Shown here: piece by piece, positions 1 to 5,314 of the stretch | Layout: each line of letters begins with the position of its first letter | Position numbering within the stretch: the stretch's first letter is position 1 | From: Sedimentisphaerales bacterium | Lineage (GTDB): Bacteria; Planctomycetota; Phycisphaerae; Sedimentisphaerales; Anaerobacaceae | DNA length: 5,314 bases | Reading direction: 5' to 3' | NCBI GenBank assembly: GCA_016933985.1 | Contig: JAFGTU010000397.1 | Coordinates: 1-5,314, forward strand | Position numbers and translations under genes: made by a program | The notes under the pieces: generated by a model | What the model saw: the letters and a program-made list of their open reading frames with translations, nothing else | What the model was told of the DNA's origin: nothing | The model's database searches: none

Positions 1-1764
1 GCGGCGAAGGGATACTGCCTCGTTCTGGATTGCGGCCGGGGGCGGCTGGCTTATGAGCTGGCGAAGGCGACCGAGCTGAAGATAATCGGCGTCGAGCCCG
101 ATGCCGCGAACGTCGCGGCGGCGCGAAAAGCCATCGATAGAGCGGGCCTCTATGGGCGCATCGCGATTCACCATCGCCCCTCCACTCAGTTGCCATATAC
201 GAAATACTTCGCCAATTTGATTGTCTCGGACGGCGCGCTTCGCACAGGCGAGCTTGCGGCTTCGCCCAAAGAGATTTTTGGCCTTCTTCGCCCCGCCGGC
301 GGCATGATTGTGTTCGGTACGCCCGCCGGCAAAGGTGTTCGAGAGCGGCTCGAAGACTGGGGCCGATCGGAGATTCCAGGCTGGAAAGTTCGCAAGAGCG
401 GCGATATGCTCTGGGCCTCGGCGAAACGTGCGAGTCTGGCCGGCTCAGGCGAGTGGACGCATATTCACGCAGAGCCGGGCAACTCGGCCTGCAGCGGAGA
501 CAGGCTTGTCAAGGGAGCGATGGCTGTTCAATGGTTTGGCAGACCGGGGCCTGAGCCTATGATCGACCGCCACCACCGCAACGTCCCCCCGCTCTTCAAG
601 GACGGACGGCTATTTGTGCCCGGCGACTGCATTGTCTTCGCCGTCGATGCCTATAACGGGACCATCCAGTGGGAGGTTGAGATTCCGAGCTCCCGGCGGC
701 TTGGGGTGTTTCTCGATTCGGGAAGTATGGCTGTTGATGAGAAGCTGCTTTATGTTGTTGCGGAGGATATGTGTCACGGGTTCGACGTCGGCACGGGCCG
801 GCGGCGAGTGACGTATCCTGCGCCGCAATTGATTGATGAGCAGGCGAGCGAGTGGGGCTATCTGGCATACTCCGGCGACGTGCTCCTGGGCAGCGGCAGG
901 CGGAAGGGAGCCTCCTACACAGAGACCAGCTACGATGCCGACAACTCGCTCTGGCATCAAGACATGAAGCTGGTGACAAGTGACTATGTCTTCGCGATGA
1001 AGCAAGAGACGGGCCGGACGCTCTGGACATACAAAGACGGTCTTATACTCAATACTACGATTGCGCTGGGCGACGGGCGGATGTACTTCATCGAGACGAC
1101 CAGCCCGGCGGCTCTGGCCGACAAGCTCGGCAGGATGCCTGTCAAGCAGCTCCTCGACGGCGGCGAGCAGTATCTCGTTGCGATCGAGATCAAAACAGGC
1201 CGCGTAGTCTTCAGAAACAAGATCGACGCGAGCAATTTCGCCGAGCCAATCTATCTCAACTACGCCGGGGGCATTGTGCTGTTGAGCGGCTCAAGGCTCG
1301 TCGGCGAAGTTATCCGCTACTACTACGACGCCTTCGATAGTCTTCTTGGCGTGACGCTCTGGAGTGTGAGCCACGATACCGACCTGGCCGCCGACGGCGG
1401 CCACGGCGAGTACAACCGCCACCCAACCATTATTGATAACACAGTCTATGCCTGGCCCTATGCTTATAACCTCCGGACGGGCGAGCGCCTGGCGGCCTGG
1501 AAAATGGATCGGCGAGGACACGGGTGCGGAGGCGTCTCGGCTTCGGCGCAGTGCCTCTTCTGGCGGGGAGGAAATCCCTGGATGTACGACCTGGGCGAAG
1601 ACGGGGGGCCCGCGCTCCTTACCGCCGTCACAAGGCCCGGATGCTGGATAAATATTATCCCCGCAGGGGGACTGGTGCTTATCCCCGAAGCGAGCTCAGG
1701 CTGCACCTGCGGGTTCTCAGTGCAGACCTCGATGGCCTTTATCCCAGAAGAGGCGTTGAATTAG
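1..1764 (+). CDS. SAM-methyltransferase-like domain fused to PQQ-type beta-propeller protein (5' partial)
   Basis: The reading frame is open from the first base, so the gene begins upstream; 587 residues are visible, ending at a TAG. A TTG at 190 is not the true start, because coding continues before it. Residues about 5-115 resemble a class I methyltransferase: a glycine-rich motif I (VLDCGRGRLAYELAK, residues 8-22), an acidic residue ending the next strand (GVEPD, E32), and a later LRPAGG segment. From about residue 152 (WTH) to the end is a PQQ/BamB-like beta-propeller, with repeat blades of the type A-x-x-x-x-TG-x-x-x-W near residues 214-229, 332-346, 394-409 and 488-503. The C-terminus carries cysteines at 509, 518, 548, 568 and 570 (GHGCGG, PGCW, GCTCGF). 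I recall similar fusions in Planctomycetota, usually annotated only as PQQ-binding-like repeat proteins. Substrate and reaction are unknown. Any signal peptide would lie outside the window. Domain assignment is fairly sure; catalytic activity of either half is not. Confidence 0.85.
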   Translation, partial: AAKGYCLVLDCGRGRLAYELAKATELKIIGVEPDAANVAAARKAIDRAGLYGRIAIHHRPSTQLPYTKYFANLIVSDGALRTGELAASPKEIFGLLRPAGGMIVFGTPAGKGVRERLEDWGRSEIPGWKVRKSGDMLWASAKRASLAGSGEWTHIHAEPGNSACSGDRLVKGAMAVQWFGRPGPEPMIDRHHRNVPPLFKDGRLFVPGDCIVFAVDAYNGTIQWEVEIPSSRRLGVFLDSGSMAVDEKLLYVVAEDMCHGFDVGTGRRRVTYPAPQLIDEQASEWGYLAYSGDVLLGSGRRKGASYTETSYDADNSLWHQDMKLVTSDYVFAMKQETGRTLWTYKDGLILNTTIALGDGRMYFIETTSPAALADKLGRMPVKQLLDGGEQYLVAIEIKTGRVVFRNKIDASNFAEPIYLNYAGGIVLLSGSRLVGEVIRYYYDAFDSLLGVTLWSVSHDTDLAADGGHGEYNRHPTIIDNTVYAWPYAYNLRTGERLAAWKMDRRGHGCGGVSASAQCLFWRGGNPWMYDLGEDGGPALLTAVTRPGCWINIIPAGGLVLIPEASSGCTCGFSVQTSMAFIPEEALN

Positions 1765-1772
1765 ATCTTCGC

Positions 1773-1796
1773 CACCAAGACACTAAGGCACTAAGA
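1773..1796. repeat. Three-copy 8-bp tandem repeat (CACYAAGR)
   Basis: Three consecutive 8-bp units read caccaaga, cactaagg and cactaaga, starting 8 bases after the stop codon of the propeller gene. The last unit overlaps the left end of the MITE-like element by 3 bases. From memory, similar CACCAAG/CACGAAG-type strings are scattered through intergenic regions of many environmental bacterial genomes. No function can be assigned from this copy alone. Confidence 0.6.
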
Positions 1797-1810
1797 GCGT
1801 GTGTGAGAAG
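1794..1810 (+). repeat. Left terminal inverted repeat of MITE-like element
   Basis: The 17 bases are an exact inverted copy of 1955-1971. The homology resumes more weakly inward with tggcacggccatcctggcc (1811-1829), which is itself able to fold through ggcca/tggcc (1817-1821 with 1825-1829). Confidence 0.85.
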
Positions 1811-1873
1811 TGGCACGGCCATCCTGGCCTTGTGTTTCACCAGGGAATCCGCTCGTAGGAAAAAGACCAATTA

Positions 1874-1916
1874 CAGGGCCAGGCCTGTCCCGAGCATAGT
1901 CGAGGGGATGGCCCTG
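1874..1916. repeat. Internal inverted repeat enclosing a GAGCATAGTCGAG motif
   Basis: An 8-bp perfect inverted pair, cagggcca (1874-1881) and tggccctg (1909-1916), encloses cccgagcatagtcgagggg (1889-1907). That core resembles a motif family of the form CCTGAGC..AGTCGAAGG that I remember as dispersed between genes in many environmental genomes. It could be a cassette nested in the MITE-like element. There is no T-tract after the stem on either strand, so it is not a standard intrinsic terminator. Confidence 0.55.
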
Positions 1917-1920
1917 CGAC

Positions 1921-1941
1921 GCATGGGCAAGATGCCCATGC
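1921..1941. repeat. Perfect 8-bp hairpin near right end of the element
   Basis: The arms gcatgggc (1921-1928) and gcccatgc (1934-1941) are separated by the 5-base loop aagat. The segment is also the degenerate inverted counterpart of the sequence just inside the left terminus (1811-1829). No run of T follows on either strand, so termination between the convergent genes is possible but not supported. Confidence 0.6.
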
Positions 1942-1954
1942 CACAACAGAAGGG

Positions 1955-1971
1955 CTTCTCACACACGCTCT
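1955..1971 (-). repeat. Right terminal inverted repeat of MITE-like element
   Basis: These 17 bases, cttctcacacacgctct, are the exact reverse complement of 1794-1810. The next bases (aag) together with the last T repeat the TAA found at the left edge. Confidence 0.85.
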
Positions 1972-2035
1972 AAGAAAGAAATCAACGGCCAATTCACACA
2001 AAGCGCCATCGGACGCAAATAGCTTGGAGGCGAGC

Positions 2036-2863
2036 TTACGGTCGGGGCTTGGGAGGACAGGGGACGAAGAGTTCGTGGAATTTCTCCGCTATATCCGCGT
2101 GCTGGCAGAGGGTTTGGCCTATCAGGACTGCTCTTACGCCGACTCTTATCAGTTTTTCGACGTCTTGGCGGGTCTTTATTCCGCTTTCGGCTACAAGCTC
2201 AGTTGTGCTATCGAGCAGGTCGGCTAATCGGCTGGTCGTGTTGAGATCGACCTGCATTGTGGTCAGGTCGCGGTTGTTGATTCCCAAGACGCTATTGCCC
2301 CTTTTCGGAAAGCCGATGAGGCTGCGGACGTTCAGGAGCGTATCGGCCTGGTGCACTTCGAGCAGGACCGTGAGAGTCAGCTCGGATGCGGCAATCATTA
2401 AGTCCATAAGGTCGGCGGGCTTGAGGGCCTCGGCTATCAGCAGTATCGCATCGGCGCCGGCGGCGCGGGATTCATAGACCTGCCATAAATCAATGATGAA
2501 ATCCTTTCGCAGCACCGGCAAATCCACAACTTGCTTTATCTGCTCGATATATTCGAGTTGGCCCTGGAAGTATTTTTCGTCGGTGAGGCAACTTATGGCG
2601 TCCGCGCCGCACCTCTGATAGATCTGCGCGACTGCAACGGGATCGAAGTCCTTGCGAATCAGCCCGGCCGAGGGCGAGGCCTTCTTGACTTCGGCGATGA
2701 CGTTAATCCCTCTCGGATTAGGCTTGGTGACGGCCTTGTAGAAATTGCGGCATCTCGGCAGAGAAGCGGCACGGTCTTTAAGCTCGTCGAGGCTTGTCTG
2801 CGACCGCCGGGATTCAACTTCGATCCGCTTATCGGCGATTATCTTGTCTAATATATTGCCCAC
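2036..2863 (-). CDS. trpC: Indole-3-glycerol phosphate synthase
   Basis: This 275-residue protein is a full-length, single-domain TrpC. The TIM-barrel enzyme converts CdRP to indole-3-glycerol phosphate, the fourth step from chorismate to tryptophan, in the cytoplasm. Diagnostic motifs in order are AEVKKASPSAG (55-67; E58 and K60 match catalytic residues), VLRKDFIID (117-125; K120), LLEVH (167-171; E169), GINNRDL (194-200; N196), AESGI (225-229; E226) and a phosphate-binding VLIGQTL (246-252) where GESL is more usual. A stretch GFPKRGN (184-190) before GINNRDL is a few residues longer than in many homologues. The start is a GTG: an in-frame TAG lies five codons upstream at 2876-2878 and no start codon lies between. 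No other trp gene is adjacent in the window. The start follows the small ORF's stop by one base, suggesting co-translation. Confidence 0.97.
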   Translation of the reverse strand: MGNILDKIIADKRIEVESRRSQTSLDELKDRAASLPRCRNFYKAVTKPNPRGINVIAEVKKASPSAGLIRKDFDPVAVAQIYQRCGADAISCLTDEKYFQGQLEYIEQIKQVVDLPVLRKDFIIDLWQVYESRAAGADAILLIAEALKPADLMDLMIAASELTLTVLLEVHQADTLLNVRSLIGFPKRGNSVLGINNRDLTTMQVDLNTTSRLADLLDSTTELVAESGIKTRQDVEKLIRVGVRAVLIGQTLCQHADIAEKFHELFVPCPPKPRP

Positions 2864-2864
2864 G

Positions 2865-3011
2865 TCACTTAATCCCTATGCCCTTGAAAAAGGTATAGCA
2901 GAATACACCGTCATCCTCTGCGGCTCTGTAGAGGCCGGCTATGCCCCTGTCCCACGCCCGCTCTTCCATCATTCCACAAGCCAATACATCCTTTTTGACG
3001 CCCTCCACCAT
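2865..3011 (-). CDS. Possible small protein of 48 aa upstream of trpC
   Basis: An open frame not recognised as any family fills the gap between the DUF1844 gene and trpC. From ATG at 3011 it gives 48 residues: it begins MVEGVKKDVLACGMMEERAW, continues DRGIAGLYRAAEDDG and ends VFCYTFFKGIGIK. A GTG at 3044 in the same frame would give 59 residues, starting 5 bases after the DUF1844 stop. The TGA stop (2865-2867) is one base before the trpC GTG. Neither start has a clear Shine-Dalgarno sequence. The mixed charged/hydrophobic composition and snug fit between neighbours favour a real gene; short length and lack of recognised homology weigh against. A trp leader peptide is unlikely, since there is a single Trp and no attenuator-like structure was noticed. 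There is no signal peptide or obvious membrane segment. Alternatively this is untranslated spacer. Confidence 0.4.
   Translation of the reverse strand: MVEGVKKDVLACGMMEERAWDRGIAGLYRAAEDDGVFCYTFFKGIGIK
2873..2877 (-). promoter_or_regulatory. Probable ribosome binding site of trpC
   Basis: On the minus strand AGGGA lies 9 bases before the GTG start at 2863. It falls inside the last codons of the upstream small ORF, the usual arrangement for coupled translation. The match is partial. Confidence 0.4.
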
Positions 3012-3049
3012 AGCAGTGAACGTATTCTTCGTGAATCCTCGCACAATCT

Positions 3050-3475
3050 TTAGTCGGCTTTCGGTTGATCCTTGTCAGTGAGCTTCACGAAGGTCATTCT
3101 CAGCTCGCTGAGCGTGCTCTTGAGTACCCGCTCTTCATCCTTGCTGAGATTTCCTTTGGTCTTCTCCTCGACGGTTGCGAGCATATCGATATTGAACCGG
3201 GCGATTTCGAGGTCCGGCTCGGGCTGCTCTTGTCCTTCGACGGCCATTAGCCCCATTGAATAGACGGCCTGGGTAGCCAGGGTACTCACCAGTGCGGCGA
3301 AATTGCCCGGGGGCACGCGGCCTCGCGTCTGCTTTTTCTGCTTCTTCTCCTGCTCAACGGCTTTTTCGGCCTTTTCCTGTGCCGCCAATATCTCCTTTTC
3401 CTTTTGCGCCTCGGCCTTCCAGTCTTCATCGACTATGATTTTAGGCTCTTCTTCTATCTTCTCGTCTTTGACCAT
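3050..3475 (-). CDS. DUF1844 domain-containing protein
   Basis: The protein has 141 residues. The first half (about 1-52) is highly charged, rich in Glu and Lys, and probably a helical or coiled extension. The second half (about 58-132) matches the DUF1844 pattern as I know it: NFAALVSTLATQAVYSMG (59-76), then a Pro/Glu linker, LEIARFNIDMLATVEEKTKG (89-108), NLSKDEERVL and a final SELRMTFVKL helix. The family is small, all-helical and found in Planctomycetota, Deltaproteobacteria, Acidobacteriota and others; its function is not established. The ATG start is supported by a good ribosome binding site 8 bases upstream. It lies 35 bases after smpB on the same strand and is probably co-transcribed with it. 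No catalytic motif or signal peptide is visible. The family call is confident; no role is claimed. Confidence 0.9.
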   Translation of the reverse strand: MVKDEKIEEEPKIIVDEDWKAEAQKEKEILAAQEKAEKAVEQEKKQKKQTRGRVPPGNFAALVSTLATQAVYSMGLMAVEGQEQPEPDLEIARFNIDMLATVEEKTKGNLSKDEERVLKSTLSELRMTFVKLTDKDQPKAD

Positions 3476-3483
3476 AATTCATG

Positions 3484-3490
3484 CACCTCT
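3484..3490 (-). promoter_or_regulatory. Ribosome binding site of the DUF1844 gene
   Basis: AGAGGTG on the minus strand sits 8 bases before the ATG at 3475. It is the clearest Shine-Dalgarno match in the window and fixes this start. Confidence 0.7.
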
Positions 3491-3510
3491 GCAAATATTG
3501 CCTCTTTCGA

Positions 3511-3990
3511 TTACTTGCGATACTTTTTCATACTCCTATCGACGTCGCGTTTCTGGTCGCGTTCCGTGATGGTCTTTCTCTTGTCATACTGTCTTTTTCC
3601 TCTCGCAAGGGCGAGCTGGGCTTTGGCTAAGCCTCGGTCGTTGAAATAAACCTTCAACGGCACCAGGGTGAAGCCCCGCTGTTCGAGCTTTATCGTTATT
3701 TTGCGGATTTGCGCCTTGTGGAGCAGTAGTTTTCTGTCCCTGAGCGGTTCGTGGTTGTAAGTCGATGCCTGTGCGTATTGGGTGATGGATGCTCCGACGA
3801 GCCAGCACTCGTCATTGCGAATCCTTGCGTAGGAGCCGTTGAGATCCGCCTGGCCCTCGCGCAGCGACTTGACTTCCGTGCCCAGCAATTGCAGCCCGGC
3901 CTCGAACTTCTCGACAAGCTCGAAATTGCGGTAGGCCTTCTTATTGACCGCCGCTGCGCTGCTCTTATCTTTGTCAGGTTTTGCCGCCAT
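3511..3990 (-). CDS. smpB: SsrA (tmRNA)-binding protein SmpB
   Basis: SmpB binds the tRNA-like domain of tmRNA and brings it to stalled ribosomes for trans-translation, releasing them and tagging the broken product for degradation. Taken from ATG at 3990 the protein is 159 residues, normal for the family. Visible signatures are KKAYRNFELVEKFEAGLQL (17-35), GTEVKSLREG (37-46), NGSYARI (51-57), RDRKLLLHKAQI (84-95), the LVPLKVYFNDRGLAK segment (109-123) and LARGKRQYDKRKTI (128-141). It ends in the basic tail expected to enter the mRNA channel (KRDVDRSMKKYRK). The frame stays open upstream to a GTG at 4059, which would add 23 residues of no family character, so I prefer the internal ATG even though no Shine-Dalgarno sequence precedes it. 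The partner ssrA gene is not in this window. Gap to the DUF1844 gene: 35 bases. Confidence 0.96.
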   Translation of the reverse strand: MAAKPDKDKSSAAAVNKKAYRNFELVEKFEAGLQLLGTEVKSLREGQADLNGSYARIRNDECWLVGASITQYAQASTYNHEPLRDRKLLLHKAQIRKITIKLEQRGFTLVPLKVYFNDRGLAKAQLALARGKRQYDKRKTITERDQKRDVDRSMKKYRK

Positions 3991-4066
3991 GTGCGCAATA
4001 GTAGCAGTGAAAAGTGAATTATGCAAGAGCCGGGTCGAAGGCCCGCGATCTAAACTCACAGCGCTC
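3991..4066 (-). promoter_or_regulatory. Sulfatase-smpB intergenic region with weak candidate promoter
   Basis: This 76-base gap is the likeliest place for a promoter serving smpB, DUF1844 and trpC. On the minus strand CATAAT (4018-4023) could act as a -10 box about 28 bases before the smpB ATG, but no convincing -35 box stands at the right distance. A 4-bp CGGG/CCCG inverted pair (4031-4034 with 4042-4045) is too weak to call a terminator for the sulfatase gene. Confidence 0.2.
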
Positions 4067-5314
4067 TCAAGCCTTCTTTTCTTGGCTGTTCGGTTTCTTG
4101 ACCGGCCAAGGCTGGACGCCGACTCTCTCGGCCCAGCTTTCCCACATAGCCTTCAACTCCTCGACCTTCTGCGGAATCTCCTCGGCCAGGTTGTTCAGCT
4201 CGGTTCGGTCGGCTTCGAGGTCGTACAGCTCCCATCCGCCCGGATGCCTGGAGACGAGCTTCCACTTTCCCTTGCGCACGGCGCGGTTGCCCTCGTGCTC
4301 CCAGTAGATGGCTTCGCGGTCAATCGGCTTATTATCGAAGGCGGGCACGAGGCTGCGCCCCTCCATCGGGATTATCTTATTGCCGTTGTATTCAGCCGGA
4401 TAGCTCGCGCCGGATACATCGACGCAGGTGGCCATAATATCGATCAGATGTCCGGCCTGGCGGCGCAGCTTGCCCCGCTCCTTTATCCGTGCGGGCCAGT
4501 GGGTTATCAGCGGCGTCGAGATGCCGCCCTCGTGGACCCAGTGCTTGTAGAGGCGGAAGGGGGTGTTCGAGGCGTTTGCCCAGGGCTTTCCGTAGGCGAT
4601 ATATGTATCGGCCGGTCCCGGCATTACACCGTGGCCGGTGCGGACAGGGCGGCCATCGCGCGTGACTGTCGGCTGCATCCTGGTCTGCAATTCGTCTTTG
4701 CCCATCGGTTTCAATACTGCCAGCTTTGAAGGGTCAGGTTTGACCGGGCCTTGGCTGCCGTACTCTTCGGCGCACCCGCCGTTGTCGGCGAGGAAGAAAA
4801 CAAGCGTATTCTCGAACCTGCCCGTGCGCTTCAATTCGGCGACGATGCGCCCGATGCCCTGGTCCACGCAATCGACCATAGCGGCATAAACCTCCATTCT
4901 CCTCTCGAACCATTCCTTGTCCTCGGCCTCGCTCCATGCCGGCACGTCCGGATCACGGGGCGTGAGCTTCCACCTGCTATCGACAATGCCCATTTCGATC
5001 ATTCGCTTGTGGCGTTCCGCGCGGAGAGCGTCCCAGCCTTGTGAGTATCGCCCCTTGTACTTGGCGATGTCGGTAGGCTTGGCGTGCATGGGCCAGTGCG
5101 GCGCGGTATAGGCGACATACATGAAGAAGGGCTTATCGGCATGGTCCTTCTGGTGGTCCGCAATGAATGTCACGGCGTTGTTGGTTATCGCATCGGTGTA
5201 GTAGAAGTCTTCGCCCGGAGGGATTTGCGTGTTGTCGCGGGTGAGCGAATTGGGGTCGTAGTAGCTGCCCGCCCCGTGGATCGTGCCGAAGAAGCGGTCG
5301 AAGCCCCGCTGGCA
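4067..5314 (-). CDS. Arylsulfatase A-family sulfatase (5' partial)
   Basis: The frame runs off the right edge, leaving 415 C-terminal residues of a sulfatase; the GTG at 5173 is an internal codon, not the start. Such enzymes hydrolyse sulfate esters, commonly on sulfated polysaccharides, and are usually exported; planctomycetes carry many. Family marks, numbered from the first visible residue, are RGFDRFFGTIHGAGSYYDP (3-21), RDNT (26-29), FYYTDAIT (37-44), the AYTAPHWPMHA block (68-78, H73 fitting a substrate/metal-site histidine), LADNGG (175-180; D177 and N178 match calcium ligands), YKHWVHEGGIST (256-267; K257) and the terminal WELYDLEADRTELNNLAE. The CxPxR or SxPxR motif that becomes formylglycine lies beyond the window, so cysteine- versus serine-type, signal peptide and activity cannot be judged. 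The natural substrate is unknown. It ends in a Lys-rich tail. Confidence 0.95.
   Translation of the reverse strand, partial: CQRGFDRFFGTIHGAGSYYDPNSLTRDNTQIPPGEDFYYTDAITNNAVTFIADHQKDHADKPFFMYVAYTAPHWPMHAKPTDIAKYKGRYSQGWDALRAERHKRMIEMGIVDSRWKLTPRDPDVPAWSEAEDKEWFERRMEVYAAMVDCVDQGIGRIVAELKRTGRFENTLVFFLADNGGCAEEYGSQGPVKPDPSKLAVLKPMGKDELQTRMQPTVTRDGRPVRTGHGVMPGPADTYIAYGKPWANASNTPFRLYKHWVHEGGISTPLITHWPARIKERGKLRRQAGHLIDIMATCVDVSGASYPAEYNGNKIIPMEGRSLVPAFDNKPIDREAIYWEHEGNRAVRKGKWKLVSRHPGGWELYDLEADRTELNNLAEEIPQKVEELKAMWESWAERVGVQPWPVKKPNSQEKKA

Larger units (their letters stand above)
1794..1971. mobile_element. MITE-like non-autonomous element, 178 bp
   Basis: The segment is bounded by perfect 17-bp inverted repeats, agagcgtgtgtgagaag at 1794-1810 and its exact reverse complement at 1955-1971. 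If the element proper is taken as 1795-1970, it is flanked on both sides by TAA (1792-1794 and 1971-1973), which would be a 3-bp target duplication of the TNA kind made by some IS5-family transposases. Just inside the termini, 1811-1829 and the reverse complement of about 1924-1943 match again at roughly 16 of 20 positions, offset by an 11-bp insertion on the right. Several short hairpins fill the interior. There is no plausible transposase, and the one reading frame crossing it is a shadow of the upstream gene. It sits between two convergent genes, a tolerant site for insertion. Being mobile is an inference from structure; a single window cannot show other copies. Confidence 0.65.

Noticed and set aside
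596..1030. Minus-strand frames of 131-144 codons opposite the propeller gene
   Set aside because: They are antisense shadows in GC-rich DNA, with Arg/Ser/His-rich translations and no family match; the plus strand has clear blade repeats here.
190..1764. TTG at 190 as the start of the propeller protein
   Set aside because: The same frame is open back to base 1 and encodes the methyltransferase motif I there, so 190 is internal.
1794..1971. Terminal repeats acting as a transcription terminator for the convergent genes
   Set aside because: The arms are about 144 bases apart and the inner hairpins have no T-tract on either strand.
1524..1973. 149-codon plus-strand frame crossing the end of the propeller gene and the MITE-like element
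   Set aside because: It overlaps the real gene in another frame, then runs through repeat DNA; the product is Arg-rich and low in protein-like features.
2864..3049. trp leader peptide and attenuator before trpC
   Set aside because: The frame contains one Trp only, and I see no strong alternative stem followed by a T run.
2745..3053. 102-codon plus-strand frame across the trpC 5' end and the upstream gap
   Set aside because: Half of it is antisense to trpC, and the rest has no recognisable protein character; the minus-strand small ORF fits the gap better.
3991..4059. 23-residue N-terminal extension of SmpB from a GTG at 4059
   Set aside because: The extra residues have no SmpB character, and starting at 3990 gives the usual family length.
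3991..4066. tmRNA (ssrA) gene next to smpB
   Set aside because: The gap is only 76 bases and has no tRNA-like ends or tag frame.
3944..4729. 261-codon plus-strand frame opposite smpB and the sulfatase
   Set aside because: It lies antisense to two well-recognised genes and shows no domain of its own.

Overview
The window looks like a piece of a GC-rich planctomycete genome, probably a Phycisphaerae-type lineage. The evidence is a methyltransferase/PQQ-propeller fusion of a kind I associate with Planctomycetota, an arylsulfatase A-type sulfatase, a DUF1844 protein beside smpB, and a planctomycete-like TrpC. This assignment comes from protein character only; no rRNA or other phylogenetic marker is present.

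Layout. The left third (1-1764, + strand) is the 3' part of one large gene. It begins before the window and encodes a class I SAM-methyltransferase-like domain followed by a PQQ/BamB-type beta-propeller with a cysteine-containing C-terminal tail. The remainder (about 2036-5314) lies on the minus strand. In transcription order it holds a sulfatase (5' end beyond the right edge), smpB (tmRNA-binding protein), a DUF1844 protein, a possible small protein of 48-59 aa, and trpC (indole-3-glycerol phosphate synthase). From smpB to trpC the gaps are short (35 nt, 5-38 nt, then 1 nt), so smpB-DUF1844-small ORF-trpC could be one transcription unit. The sulfatase is separated from smpB by 76 nt and may end its own unit.

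The two gene blocks converge on a 271-bp intergenic region (1765-2035). It contains the most interesting non-coding structure in the window: a 178-bp MITE-like element with perfect 17-bp terminal inverted repeats, a likely 3-bp TAA target duplication, secondary inner inverted repeats and compact hairpins. An 8-bp tandem repeat abuts its left end. No transposase is encoded, so the element would be non-autonomous.

Functionally the minus-strand genes are housekeeping (ribosome rescue, tryptophan synthesis) plus a protein of unknown function, with a catabolic sulfatase upstream. The plus-strand protein is of uncertain function. No tRNA, rRNA, tmRNA, CRISPR array or phage gene was seen. I found no convincing evidence of an undescribed multi-gene system. 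The candidates for a second look are the MITE-like element, the small ORF coupled to trpC, and the methyltransferase-propeller fusion.
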